Part shown: piece after piece, positions 9,502 to 22,446 of the stretch
Layout of the letters: each line of letters opens with the position of its first letter
How positions within the stretch are numbered: position 1 is the first letter of the stretch
NCBI GenBank assembly: GCA_021432635.1
Contig: MU270138.1
Span: 1-64,000, forward strand
From: Thozetella sp. PMI_491
Taxonomy: Eukaryota > Ascomycota > Sordariomycetes > Chaetosphaeriales > Chaetosphaeriaceae
Length of the DNA: 64,000 bases
Reading direction: 5' to 3'
The notes under the pieces: model-generated
What the model was told of the DNA's origin: nothing
What the model saw: the letters and a program-made list of their open reading frames with translations, nothing else
Database searches by the model: none
Program-made: the position numbers and the translations under genes

Positions 9502-12500
9502 ATGGAAGACCCTTCCTTCCCCAACTTCCTTTCAGACCCTGTAAAACAGCCCTTTCAAGCCTCCGGGATGCCTCTCGGAAAGCCAAACGAGCGGCTGGCC
9601 AGGCGCTTTGCCAAGAACCTTCGTAAATGCCAAGCCGAAGACAAGCCACTTCCGGATCCGTGGATGTACTCCATACGATATACGCTTCCATGGCTCGGAC
9701 GGGCATTTTCCTGCATCTCAGTCGTACCCGATAGCCTCGAAGCCTCACCCTTCGATATTCAGCGGGATGCAATTCCAGAGTTCTTCCGCTCTCAACTAGA
9801 GTCACAGAGGCTAATGCCACCAAACTTGCCTAGGATCCCGCTCTCACCTCTTCTCGAGTTTGTCCTGGGGATAGTCCCCAAGGATCCCAAGGACGGACAT
9901 CCAATTCTCTTTCGCTCGTACAGCAGGGTGAGAAAGCGACACCAATATATCTTTGTCTTCTCTGCGATTGAGATCATGCCGCTTGACTGTGGCCGGTATC
10001 AGCTCGAGGAGCTCCTGGAGCTTCAGAAGCAAGAGGCACCTACCAACCTCCAATCCATCCTAGCGAAAGACCCCGATCTTTGTATGTGCCGGTCAGACCA
10101 GCGGGATCACACGCGAGCTAACATGAGGCTCCATATCCAGGCAAGTTGATTCGCAAGAGCGAGTCTCATGGCCAATCTCGACACCGACGCAGCGCTGTAG
10201 CATCCGAGACCCTTGCCGCCAGTGGGAGCATGCCCGTCAAGAAGTCGAACCTGGATGACTCCTCCGGTTCCGAAGAGGTACTCTGGAAGGGCAGAGCAGC
10301 CTATCGTCAGCAAGTCAACAGGACGAAGCAGGATCAACGTCAACAAAGGTCGTTTGACTCCATCAAGCTGGAGGCAGCTGTTGCACCTAAGACGGCAACT
10401 GCGCTTAACGAGAAGGCAACTCAGACCTCCCAAGAAGTGCCTTCGAAACTAGGACATTTCAATGAAACCCAACCCGACGAGCAAGCCGAGATGGTTTGGA
10501 AGTACCGCGGCCGTGCCGCCGAGGAGATGGACATCAGTCATCCCATCCCGCCACCTGCAGAGAGCTCGACCCAGAAGTGCGAGGGGTTCAAGAGGTTCTT
10601 CAAGGCCGTCAAATCTCCTGACCACGTTCGCGTCACGGCCGGCGGCCGTATTGTTCCCAACACCCGCGGTCTAGCGGGCCCTTCGTCGCCTGTACCCAAC
10701 AAGCGCCATGATGACCCAGTTCCTACCGGCAACGGGGCGGGAGGCTCTGCGACCACCAGCCAAGCAGAGCGACAGAGGTACATGATAAACCAGACAGGGC
10801 GATTCCCAGGAGTCATGCAGTTCCAGCAACCGTTGGTTTCTCACGTCTTTCCAGCAATGCCCGTCGTGGTCCCTATCCCCTTTGGCAGCACCGCTCCTCC
10901 TGGCTATCAATTCCACCCACCCCCTCCGGGGTACTATCCGGTCCCGCCCCCAGGGAGCCAAAATATGCTCTTGGCACCTGTTCCCATGAATACCCACCTA
11001 CACGGTGTCCACAGCATCAAGTCGAACGATGGACAGGCACCCAGCAGTGATCCCGTAAAAGAGAACGCTAAGGTCAAGATCTCGCCCCCGGAGCAGTTTG
11101 ACAGCACCAAGCCAATCATGTTCAACGGACAGGTCATGTTTCCGGCGCCGTCACATTTCCTCCCGTCGCCTGGATCCTTTTTCCCTCTATACCCTGGCCT
11201 GCACAACGCACCGGCAGGGCTCAGGCCATCCAGCGGGCCGGTAGCTATGTCTGCATCTCCTCCTCCTGTAATGACGGTTCCGATGGCCCCAGCTCAAGCT
11301 ACGAATGGCCCTCCGCTGGTTATGCCTGGCTCTTGCGGAGTCATGGACTTTGGTATGATTTCGGCACGTCCCATCAGCTGCCCGGAAGGCCCAGCTCCCA
11401 CTGCATCGTCTATCAAGATGAGCGCAATCTCACAGAAGCACATTGATACCCTCAACGCTTCTCTCCGTTGGTACCAGGACCAACTACAATACAATCGCCA
11501 TCAGATTGACGAGGAGGAGTTCCGAGAGACCATCGACCGCATCAAGCACACGATCCGCCACTTTGAATCGGAACGCGAGAGATACCAGAAGATCGAGAGC
11601 GACCGGACTGGGGAGACTAGGGAGCCACAGGCTGCCGCCTCGGGCGAGAATCTGTCTTTCGGCATCGTAGAACGTGTTGGCAGTCTTACCTCCCGAAAGG
11701 CTTCAGCTGTCGACGACAATGTGGACGATTATACGACGGATCTTTGCAATGACGACGCGCCTAGCAGCTTGTCTGGCACTGTCAAGTTCCATTGCGGTGA
11801 TGTAAAGCCAGCATATGATTGGCAAGGCCGTTCATTATCCACGCTTTCCAGTGCAGCGGCCCTCGCGCCGCCTTTCCGACCCCACGGTCTTCGAGAAACC
11901 GCCTCAGTCGACACCGGCCTCCAAGTGCCAGAGGAGCAGCTTGAGTCCAACCGGCGAGCCCTTGCTGTGAGTAAGCCTCCCCTCAAACTCGCATCTCGCG
12001 AGAACATGTCTCGTACTAGAGACTGGCTGAGCACTTCGGGCACTCGTGTCCCGGATGATACGCCATACCTAGTCGGACACTTCCCGTACGGCACTCCTCA
12101 GACTGGAAAGTATGTGGAGTATGTATACTCCCGACCTCTGAGCAAGGCGGAGCTCCGAGCCCGTGAGCTGTACTGGGGCAAAGCGTCCAGGGCAGACCGT
12201 CAGGGCCTTCCCAAGTTCGACGGCCAGAACTTTTACCCGGCGTCACCAGACAAGAAGGATGCCTCGGACGATTCGGCGCGGATGGTTACTCCTTCTGCTC
12301 ACCAGTTCCAGGACTGTGCAACCGAAGCGGCACCTAAACATAAGTCGGATCTCGACCCGTTTCGCCCAGTAACTCCTGTGCGCCAGGCGGCCATGGATCG
12401 GCTAGGTGGCAACAACGACGAATCGTGTGCCTACACTGATCGGATTTCTGAGCTATCGCTCCGTGGAGAAACCGATAAGGTGCGATACAACGAGGGCATG

Positions 12501-13203
12501 GACAGGGCTACCCGAGGTTCCGTCATTCCCAAGGGCGACCCTAAAGTGACCGAAGCCACTGCTCTAAAGTCGGGAGAGAACAATACAAACCCCACAGGCT
12601 CTCTTGAACGCCGCAGTGAGCGTGGTGGGTGAGTGCTACCACGGATGTAAGTTGTGAGATGACAAGCTAACCGTCCACTAGAGGGGCTCGTATATGGGAA
12701 GTAGTCCTCAAGAAACCATCTGCCAGCAGTGCGCTGTCGTCAACGACCGCCCAAGGCCTCCTCCCCCAGTTCAAGGGCCATGCCGCTGCCTCCCTCAGCC
12801 CCTCGATGACTAGAAGTTCGGCATCTCCGCTTCGAGATGTCTCGCCTAGCAAGATGTTGGACCTTGAGACACAAGCGGAATGCAATTATCTACCTTCGGT
12901 CGATGAGCGGCTGGAAGAGAACCGCCCGCTCCACCGGACAGGTTAGATGCTGCGGGCACAAGCAATCGATAATCGGCACGATATTTTTGAAGTACTCAAT
13001 TAGCACCGCGATTACTAGCAGGCAATCGGGGCAACCAACTCGATGCCTACCAGCCATTTGGTCTGTCGTCGCATTGCAGGGATGCCGCAAGTGCGAGCAC
13101 TCCCATCTTCATCACATTGGCAGCCATTCCTAGAGACCTTTGGCGGTCGGGTACGGAGGCGTATCATACGGATTTCAGTCTAGATTTCACGTCAGACTCT
13201 TGA
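9502..13203 (+). CDS. Large unrecognised proline-rich protein with short coiled coil
   Basis: Four exons read by hand: 9502-10081, 10141-12628, 12682-12941 and 13022-13203, giving 1169 aa in one continuous frame. Intron 1 has GTATGT, a GAGCTAAC branch and CCAG. Intron 2 has GTGAGT and GCTAACCGTCCACTAG. Intron 3 uses the weaker donor GTTAGA, but its phase restores a protein-like tail ending HTDFSLDFTSDS. The first about 190 residues look globular (DPWMYSIRYTLPWLGRAFS; then YIFVFSAIEIMPLDCGRYQL). The middle is Pro/Gly/Tyr-rich (FHPPPPGYYPVPPPG). Residues around ISQKHIDTLNASLRWYQDQL and the following 45 form a charged helix or coiled coil, then a conserved-looking block YVEYVYSRPLSKAELRARE. I do not recognise the family and assign no function. 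The start was chosen as the first ATG in CCCATGG context. Confidence 0.75.
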
Positions 13204-16200
13204 AGTGGCATGAGCTGCGTCCGGCCAGACGACCTGGGGACCGATAACGATGTCATGTCTGCATGGGCACTCTAGCAGGCTGAGAAATGGATCGCCAGGG
13301 GGCCGAGGACGCCAGTTTACATAATCATGATCGATGGGGATAAAGTATGGGTAGTATAGAAGAGCTGCCATTCCCGTGTTGAGCATGAGCTTGATAGTGG
13401 ACTTGGCGGCACACGGAGCAGGGCGTCGCTGACGCTCGAAGAGGTGGTTTAGCTAAGTTATTCGGTGCTGCTGTCTGGAATGTCTTTGGCATGCAATATC
13501 AGATAGCACACAGCTTACTATGCCATTAATTACATATAAAATATCCCTCAGAGGATGGTCAGCCAAAAGTCTCGCCAGCGCCTACGTGATGCCGGGACTA
13601 GTTTGAAGCTGGAGAAACCTAGGCGTTCGCTGTTGAGCGGGTTTAGCGGGTTTCAAACGATTTGCAAGTCGATCAGATTGTGGTATGGGCCCCTTGTCCT
13701 ATTGCAACCTGCCTGCTGGAGGATTCCTATCCTATGCTCCTGTGAAGAATTTTCCTGGGGACTTCGGAAGGAAGCTGGGGAAATCTGATGAAGGTGGTGC
13801 TGGCGGATGAGGGAACCGGGGGCCCCGCGGAGCGATGCTACGGCAGGCCGGAGGTGGAGAGCGGTACTGGCCGGGGAAGGGCGGCCATTTTTCGCGATAT
13901 TGGCGGGACTAGGGCATCGTGCCACCGCGCTTGCTCCTGGTGTTTACCGCTTGGTCACGCCGGCCGGCGTCGAATCATGAGCAGCACCTATGAGTGGAAC
14001 ATGGGCAGCAAGCCTTGTGCTTCTCTCTGCTTCTGCTTCTTCATGTACTACGGAAGACTAATACGAAGAAACCCCTGCTGAGTTTTGACATTGCATGGAG
14101 GTAGCATACGCAATACGCTCCCTTTCCGCTACCGAGCCATTGATTATACCCGTAGGACTGCCTGTACTTACTGTATGGCGCTTGCCGTCAAAGTCGGCAC
14201 TCTATCTGACAGCCGGAAGGTTTCAGGGAACTGGCGGACGGCGCCCTGTTGGAGCTAGTCCTCCATGAGCTAGCAAATGAACCATGTGACCCTTCCACAT
14301 CGGCCATTTTTGAAGCTATTCTGGCTTGCCACGGTGCAGGGGACGCCTTTCCGCCTTCCCATACCGGGACCCGCGGCGACGTTATGTCATCCATGATGAG
14401 TCAAAGTCCAGCCATGAAGAAGGCCGGCGTCTGGGGGCTGAGGCAGGATCAGGCCACTGGCGCTCATTTGTATTGACGAAGACCCAAAAGACCGTTGCAT
14501 ATATCGGAGGGCCGAAGGGTTGCCCCATTTGGCGGTGCGCTAATTACTGACTTGTCTAGTCTAGTTCTGAGCAGATCCAGTCCCGTGTATTCTGCATGGT
14601 GGTAAGAAGTAAGCTTTTGCAAAGCTTTCTGACCGAGGCGGGAACTTGGTTAGTACTGTAGATGCCTTCTCGGCGACCCACCATTAGGGTTCTACGCCGA
14701 GCCTCTATACTAAGGAGCTAGCGGGCTCTAGCCAGCAGGGGTCCTTCTGTAGCGCCATATGTTGCGGACCTTAGTCGAGATGCTCCCATGCCATCATGTC
14801 TGGACTGGCGGAGTCGCCGTCCAGGGATCACGGCAGCTCTCGCGCGTAGCAGGCTGTCGTGCAGGAATGGTGGGAGGGAGGGTGGTTGGTTTTTGTTCAT
14901 CTTGCCATCTCGCTCGGTCGGTCGCCTGGTCACGGCCCCGCAGGCTCTGCGCACTGGCGGCATCTTCCCTCTGCCACCTCCCCCCCCTCCCCCCTCGATC
15001 AAGCCGAGAGGCGAGAGGTTGTCTGCTGCAGAAGAGCATGGGAGGGATCAGCGCTCTGCACGCTCTGCAGCGGGGAGCAGGGGAGGGCCAAGCTCTCAAG
15101 GCGCCAAGCTCCAACGAGCTCGCCCCTCACACCACCACCTTAACCCCATCCTCCAAATCCCCGCTTTTTGGCGTAACGGGAGGCGGAGGGAAGGATCTCG
15201 TCGCGGCCGCCAATCAAAGGATCCGAGAGCCCATGGGGGGTACAGTGGCTTCTCCAGGTTCCCCCCCCTCCCCTCCCCGGCTAGACAGGGCCGGGGATTT
15301 TTGCCATCCAAGCTATCGTGGCCAAGAGCAACAGCAGCGTGTGTGGCGTGCGTGGCAAGCAGGTGGTGGTCGTGGTGGCCCTACTCCGCACTGTACTTCG
15401 TACTTCCCCTACCTTGTGACCCGGCCCGGCTCAAAAAAAACTAAAACTAGCAGGGCATCATCGCCTTGGCCGGGATACGGCGAGCAACGATGTACGGATA
15501 GAGCAGCCGGCCGTCCTTCATTTCTGCATCGGAATGCTCTGGGTCGCACAGTTGACGCCAAGAGGAGGGGGGAACGTCTGAGAGCAGAACATGCTGCTCC
15601 GAGACGGCGGGAGATGCATGTCGTGCGCAACCATCGCTGACTGGTTGTGAGCTCCGCAGATGTGCAGCTTCGAGAACATGGAAAAGCGGGAGATTGACCG
15701 TTCATCCCTCTCCATACCTTTTTTTCGGTCCTCCCCGATTTTTTTTTCTCGCTCCAAAAGCCAAGAGGGAGCTCCCCTTGAGTTTCACGTGGGAGAGGGT
15801 GGAACTCGTGGAACTCGTGCGGTGTTAGACATACTTGGGACCTGCTGGTATCGAACCACATCGGCCCAGTAGCTAGCGCCGGTAGACAGCGCGCTCTGTA
15901 TGCTACTTTTGCCTCGCTCTCATTCTCGCCGTCTCTTCGTCTATAAAATGACTAAAGTATGGCTTGCTTCGGCCCGAATTCGCAGAATGCGCCCACGAGC
16001 TAAAACACTAGCCGCCCCTCCCCGACCACGTACGAAAAGCTCGCCTGCCAGCAGCAATATGGGCCTCCTTGGTAGCGCCGACCGTAATCGCACGCTCAGC
16101 TGAGTAGTAGGATGATGACAGGCCAGCCTGCAGCAGCAGAAGCAGCCACCACGCTGTGCAGCTTATAACACGGTCTAGTCCAGGGGAGAGAGCAAGACAA

Positions 16201-18225
16201 GCCAGGACAGGCAAGACTGCTGCTGCGGGGCTTATCACGACAAGCAGTCCTGTGCTGGGGAGCGCTGCACCGGTGACACCGACTGAATCTCCTAAGCTAT
16301 GTGCCTACGCCGGAGAGCTATTCGCTGCGGGCCTCATCGTTCTGACACGAGGCGCACACCTGGAGCAGCCTTGAGCTAAGGGTTCGGAGATGGAGAGAAA
16401 AGAGCAAGTAATACTATAGAGAACGACGAGTATTCCGTACGTAAGTACAGAGCAAGAATGGAAGAGAGAATCTAGGGCTCCATTTCTTCCCGAAGCGGGA
16501 GCATGAGACACGGCTAGGTTTTGTTTCTCTAGACTATCGAAGGCGAGCCGCGTATGGCCTATTGCCCGGGCTGCCCCGTAAGCTCACCGGGCGGTGGGCT
16601 CGACGATCAATAAACTAAGGTAGGTCGTCTCGCAATTTTCCTTGCCGATCGAGGCGGAGAGGTACACAATACTGTACGCCTGGCAGCCGAAACGGTCAGC
16701 CCTCGCAGGCCCAGTGCCATCCGGCATTCCTGAACAGCCGGTCGGCAAGGAGGAGGTTAGGAGATTGCGAAGGGGGGGCACGACACAAAAATAAAAACAA
16801 TACTCAAGCCCTCAATTTAGCCCCTGCGCCTGTGGGCTTCGTGCTGCACTGGAGATAGCGCAAGGAAGCCGGGCGAGCTAGGCCGCTCTGGCGATAGCTC
16901 CATCGCCCGCCCGCCGACGCCTACATCGAGAGGCGCGCCAAGGGAGGGGGGGGCAGACGGGGGTGCGAGGTAGGTAAACGGCTTTTAACGGTGCCACACC
17001 ATGTCAGCCTGCGACAGCCACTGACGTCAAAAACGGGCAAAGCCCGAACCGCTTCACACGTCGCTCTCCGCGCTGCGTACAACACCGAGCTCGCGGCGAC
17101 CGCGCGATGGACTGGCGAGGGGTTTCTGACGGAACCTGTGGTGACACATTGAGGCGGTAAGGGAGCGGCTTGGGCCTGCCGAGCCAGAGGGATGGTAGGA
17201 AGAGACATGGGATAGAGGCTAAGACGGAGTGTCTTTATACCACTTTTGGGCCGTCCAGCTGGTGTCTATCATAAGCTATAGCTGGCGCCGTGTGGTGTCT
17301 GACACTGGAGACGAGACCCACGGGAGGAAACGAAGCGTCTGTTTCCTGGCGCTGCGCTGGTGCACTACATGGTACCATGGTGGCATACTACTGTAATTAC
17401 ATGGGACGGGTCCCGATGGGTCCATGGGTAGGTATCTCGCGTATGTGTTATGTAGCAGTAGAGTCGTGCTCCTGCTGCACTGTGGTGGTGACCATGCGGT
17501 ACCACACCCCCCCCCCCCTTCCTGGCCTTCCTTCCCTTGACCGCCTGGGTCTTCCTGGATTGTGTGTGGTTCCCGGTTCTTGTAGTAGCCCACAGCTCCC
17601 ATAGTGCTAACCCCGTCGGAGGGAGGGGCGAGACATTGGGCGCACGGATAGGCTGGGTTTGCGACTGCAACGGCTTTGTTTTCTTCTCTGCCTGCCCCAC
17701 GGCCGGGACCATGTTTCTCAGCCGCGTGCCGGTCTCTTTCACCGTGCTGCTTCCGGAAGCCTGTCGCGAACCGGTCGCGCCGGCATGACCTGGGCGAGAA
17801 TGGCTCACTCGGGTCACGCGGACTTGCACCCTACAGGGAACGAAGCTTCGATCGAAGATCTTTTGTGATCCTTAGGCCGCCTCCTTCGCGGCGCTTGGGG
17901 GAGGCAGCATCCCGCGCACGCTATGGTCCCTGCTAGCTTGGTCGGGCAGCCTGGTGGCGGCCGCGGCCGACGCGGGGAGGGAGGGATCTGAAGGCCTGTT
18001 TGCGGTTGGTGGCGACGGCAAGGTGTGGGCACCCTCACATGAACCCCAGGCGCCGGCCATACCCACCAGAGAGGCGCCTGGCCGGGTGACCTTGTTTCTC
18101 CACACGAACAGGGCTTTTTTTTTTTTTTTTCCTTTCCCTCGTCCCCTCTGCAACCTGGGCCTGGGCGGCAGCAAGTGCTTGGCAATCATAGCTCCTTCCT
18201 CCCCACTTTCCACCCCCCCCCCCCC
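13204..18225. other. Gene-poor block, left of the first assembly gap
   Basis: About 5 kb with no open frame that looks like protein. Candidate frames are short, compositionally biased or broken by homopolymers. It contains many CTAG/GCTAGC words (for example near 14716, 15870, 17934), a 12-base C run at 17507-17518, and a fragment near 15830-15895 on the minus strand resembling the 3' half of a tRNA. It may be a long regulatory region, an untranslated RNA locus, or decayed sequence. Confidence 0.5.
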
Positions 18226-18340
18226 NNNNNNNNNNNNNNNNNNNNNNNNNNNNNNNNNNNNNNNNNNNNNNNNNNNNNNNNNNNNNNNNNNNNNNNNNNN
18301 NNNNNNNNNNNNNNNNNNNNNNNNNNNNNNNNNNNNNNNN
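18226..18340. other. Assembly gap (115 N) inside a poly-C tract
   Basis: Thirteen C precede the Ns and ten C follow them. The gap most likely reflects sequencing failure in a long C/G homopolymer, so the true length is unknown. Confidence 0.95.
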
Positions 18341-20073
18341 CCCCCCCCCCTCCCCGTCATCCTTGCCCTAAAAAGTGCCAGTGCCGAGTCGGCATGTTAC
18401 CGGGGGTTGGTTGGCGCGATTGGCTACAGGCTGTGCGCTTTACCCGAACGGGCTGCGCAGACCTTAATAGCAGCAGGGGTTACGGAGAGCGACGTCACGT
18501 CGTCTCGGACAGGCCCAAGACAGGGCACCCAGACAAGCCAGAGCAGAAACAAAAATTGAGACGGTCTGGAAATATCTCGTGTCTCTCGTTTCCCCCGTTT
18601 AAAAATGGGAGCATGGGCGGGCGGGAGAACCAAGCCACAGGTGGCCTGGACCACCGGAGGACCCATCCCAGAGAACCGCTGGGTCTGCTTAGCTAGCGGG
18701 ACCCAGAAGAGGAAACAAAAAATTCAAGACCCTGACGTTGGGCGGGTCAAATGGCAACCTACAATAAGGTAGCAACAAGCTCTGCCAGCTTTGACCCAGC
18801 GGGGGAATGATCGGAGATGCACAAAAGATTGGATCGACGGGCTGCGCTGCGGCCGGGTCCCTTTCCTCGCGAACCTGCGGCCTGGAAAGACTGGCTCGAC
18901 AGGGCCCGACATATTGCCCAGTCCGGCCCATTTGGGCGTGTCGATCGCGCTTCGCACTTTCCAAGGCGCGGCGCCGCCTTGATGGAGGGTAAGAAATGTG
19001 TGTGGTGTTTGCACCCGCGACCCGCCGCCCGCTCTCATTTGTCCGGAACCTGGCACCGTCCATGCCCTCCCTCTCTCTCTTTCGGTCCAGTTTCTTGCTC
19101 AGTCCCCCTGCTCCTCGCCAAAGGCCGCATGGTCGATACGCCTGCCCCCAGCTACCGGCGGCGCTGCGGCTGGGGACTCGGGGAAGAAGAGAGAGGCCCC
19201 ATATGGGGGGAGGGTAAGGGGCAAGCAGCCGAAAGAGATTTCGCATACCAAAAAAGCACCGCTATACGCCGCGTAGCGCTGCTAGTCTATGCTGTGGCGG
19301 CGCCTTCACGCCCACCGCCCTGACTTGCGCTAGCCTTTTAGCCCTCGAGGTCTAGTAGCTCTGTGCAGAGAGCCTTGCAAGCGATGCTACCGAGGGACGA
19401 AAAGGGACGGAGGGCTAATTACGAGGCACAACATTCGAGCAGGGAAGCTGGGATACATGAGTGGCATGGAAGCATGGTCCATGCTGCAGCAGTAGTAGCA
19501 GCAGCAGCAGCGGCGCAATATGCTACCTGCATGTATGTACTTCATGTACCTTCACCCCCCACCCCTGCACGCGACCTTGGAGCGCGAGCCGCTCTTGTAC
19601 CGGCCGAGTAGCATTGTCAGTGCGCCGATCTGGCGCCGTCACTGTGAACCAAGTGCGACCTGACCACCCGCATGGCCGTTCATTGGAGCTTCCTACCCTC
19701 GTCGGATAGCTTCCCCATGGATCTGGGGTTGTCGTGGAGGGATCCCCGAGCGGGCTGGCCACCCCTCCTCGTCCTTGTCCTCCCCCCATCTCCTCTCCGC
19801 ACATTGCGGTCTCGCCGTTTAAATACCCCAGAGCTTCTCCCTACTAGCTAAGCTAAAGCTCCCTCTCTCCCCTTCTTTCCCGCCATACACCAATCGCCTC
19901 TCCCCGTCACGTCCTTGCCTCCCCCGGTCACCGACCCCGAGGTGACTCGACGAGGTAGCTTGTGAATCGAGCAGGGAAGTCCATTTCCTCTTGCTCCCTC
20001 TTCCCAATTAGCTGGCGACCCAGCTCTAGAGCTACCCATACCCGGCCTCTCTATCCACAGAGAAGTGTCAACA
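18341..20073. promoter_or_regulatory. Upstream region and promoter of the sugar transporter
   Basis: No gene is supported. An AGC-type trinucleotide stretch lies at about 19484-19513. A TATA-like TTTAAATA is at 19818-19825, about 250 nt before the transporter ATG, followed by a C/T-rich leader (19840-19930) without an upstream ATG. A CTGGGG word near 19724 fits the fungal CreA/CRE-1 core SYGGRG, which would make sense for a sugar transporter, but such words are common by chance. Confidence 0.4.
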
Positions 20074-22446
20074 ATGTCGGAACCGGACAAGAAGGAGGTT
20101 ATCACGCCTGAGAAGGCGGAGCAGACAGTCCCCCCCGAGACGAGCGAGAAGATTGCTCCGGCCGGCAGCAGCGAGTAAGCTCACCCCGGCAGAATCTAGC
20201 ATTGTTCCCTATGTCGCCCAGCCTTGCTGACGTGCCACACAGCCCAGCAAACTTCTCGGCCACTATTGAGGAGCCCACTCCCGTGGCCCGTCTCGAGAAG
20301 GGACACCGCGCCCACGACATCGTCGCTGACGAGGCTATCAACGCCAACGTCTCCGCCAAGTGAGTCCTCTCCAGAGCTCTCCCGTTCCCCAAGCTCGCCA
20401 TAGTCTTCGCGGGGCCGGGACATGCTGACAGAAGCCATAGGATCAAGAACCCGCTCGCGGGCATTCCGCGCCACACCCTCATTGCCAATGTCGATGAGTT
20501 TGCGCGCGAGAAGGGGCTCGAGGAGTACACCTCCATCCTCCGCAAGGGCGCCCTAGTCGCGCAAGACCCCAACAACTACGACACCATCTCGGGAGAGGAG
20601 ACCCTGACCGCTGAGGAGAAGGAGGTGCTCAAGGTCGAGGTTGAGCACAAGTGGCGCGTTCCCAGGCTCCTGTACTTGACCATCATAACCTGCTCGATCG
20701 GTGCCGCTGTTCAGGGTTGGGATCAGGAGGGCAGCAACGGCGCCAACCTTAGCTTCCCCATCGAATTCGGCATTGGTGGCAGCTCCGACTTCGATACCTA
20801 CATCGTCGGCTTGATCAACTCGGCTCCGTACCTCAGTAGTTGGTAAGTCTAAATCCTGCCATTGCGTCGGGGCTTGAGCTCCACACTCTTCCCTAAGCAC
20901 CTATTTCGGAAGCTCACAGATAGCTTTTTTTTAGTTTCCTCGGATGCTGGCTCGCTGATCCTCTGAACAACTACCTCGGTCGCCGTGGCACTATCTTCAT
21001 TGCCGCGCACTTCTGTTTCTGGCCCGTCCTCGGTAGCGCCTTCTGCCAGAGTTGGCCTCAGCTCTTCGTCTGCCGTCTGCTCCTTGGCCTGGGTATGGGT
21101 GCCAAGGCCAGCACTGTGCCCGTCTTCGCCGCCGAGAATGCCCCTGCTGCTATCCGTGGTGCCTTGGTCATGACCTGGCGTGAGTATCCCCTTCCCCGAA
21201 AGAACCGCAGCGGGAGTTCGTCTAACCAAGCGCCTGCGCGCAACAGAGCTGTGGGTCGCCTTCGGTATCTTCCTCGGTGTGTGCGCCAATCTCATCGTCG
21301 GTAAGACGGGTGATATCGCGTGGCGCCTGCAGATCGGCTCGGCTTTTATCCCTGCCATCCCGCTCATCTTCCTCATCTACCTTTGCCCGGAGTCGCCGCG
21401 TTGGTACATGAAGAAGAACCGGTACCAAGAAGCCTTTCAGTCCCTGCTCAAGCTCCGTAACGACCCGATCCAGGCTGCTCGTGATATTTACTACATCCAC
21501 AGCCAGCTGGAGATCGAGTCCGAGGTCATTGGCGGCAAGAACTTTGTCACTCGATTTGTCGAGCTCTTCACCGTCCCCCGTCTGCGCCGGTACGTTTGTC
21601 CGCCCCCCCCTCGCCCGCTTTCCAACCACTGACCCTTGCCGTGACTGCAGCGCGACCCTGGCCTCGTTCATTGTTATGATTGCCCAGCAGATGTGCGGTA
21701 TCAATATCATCGCCTTCTACTCCAGCACTGTGTTCAAGAAGGCCGGCACTGATGATTACCATGCCCTGCTCGCCTCATTCGGCTTCGGTCTCGTTAACTT
21801 CATCTTCGCCTGGCCCGCCATCTACACGATCGACACCTTCGGCCGGCGCTCGCTCCTCCTCTTCACCTTCCCCAACATGGCCTGGTCCCTCCTCGCTGCC
21901 GGTCTGTGCACCCTGATTCCCGGCGATGGCGGCGCCCACCTTGCCCTGGTCGCTACTTTCGTCTACATCTTCTGTGCCTTTTACTCGCCCGGTGAGGGCC
22001 CCGTGCCTTTCGTCTACTCGGCCGAGGTCTTCCCTCTCTCCCACCGTGAGGTCGGCATGGCCTGGGCCGTTGCTACCAACCTGTTCTGGGCATCGGTGCT
22101 GTCCATCACGTTCCCTAAGATCCTCGACTCGCTCGGCATCATCGGCGCCTTCTGCCTGTACGCCGGCTTCAACTTGGTGGCGACTTTCATGATCTTCTTT
22201 GGCGTGCCCGAGACGAAGCAGCGCACCCTCGAGGAGCTTGACTATGTCTTCGCCGTCCCCACGGGTGTCTTCGTTCGCTACCAAGTCTCCACCTGGCTGC
22301 CGTGGTTCATCAAGCGCTACATCTTCTGGCAGAAGGGCGCGGTCCTCCAGCCACTGTACCAGTTCGAGGAAACCTCGCACGACAGCGACCGCGTGGACAC
22401 TAAGGAGATCCACACCGAGCAAGCCGAGGATAGTAAGAAGGAATAA
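20074..22446 (+). CDS. MFS sugar transporter (sugar-porter family)
   Basis: Six exons: 20074-20174, 20243-20359, 20441-20842, 20935-21179, 21247-21589 and 21651-22446; 667 aa. After a hydrophilic N-terminal region of about 175 residues come twelve expected membrane spans with the sugar-porter signatures. These are [11 protein letters not shown] between TM2 and TM3, CPESPRWYM after TM6, [11 protein letters not shown] between TM8 and TM9, and [16 protein letters not shown] after TM12. [13 protein letters not shown] in TM7 matches the QQxxGxNxxxYY signature. The family imports hexoses, pentoses or polyols by proton symport across the plasma membrane. The substrate cannot be told from sequence alone. 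The N-terminal tail is longer than the 20-60 residues usual for hexose transporters. The six-exon phase agreement makes the model secure. Confidence 0.93.

Noticed and set aside
14759-15640. A 293-codon plus-strand open frame in the gene-poor block
   Set aside because: Low-complexity, Arg/Pro/Gly-rich composition from GC-rich DNA; overlapping frames are equally open; no recognisable domain.
15825-15900. A functional tRNA on the minus strand
   Set aside because: The 5' acceptor strand and D arm are missing and T-stem pairs are mismatched; kept only as a possible relic.
17872-18696. Open frames spanning the first N gap
   Set aside because: Same artefact: poly-C and Ns, with no protein character on either side.
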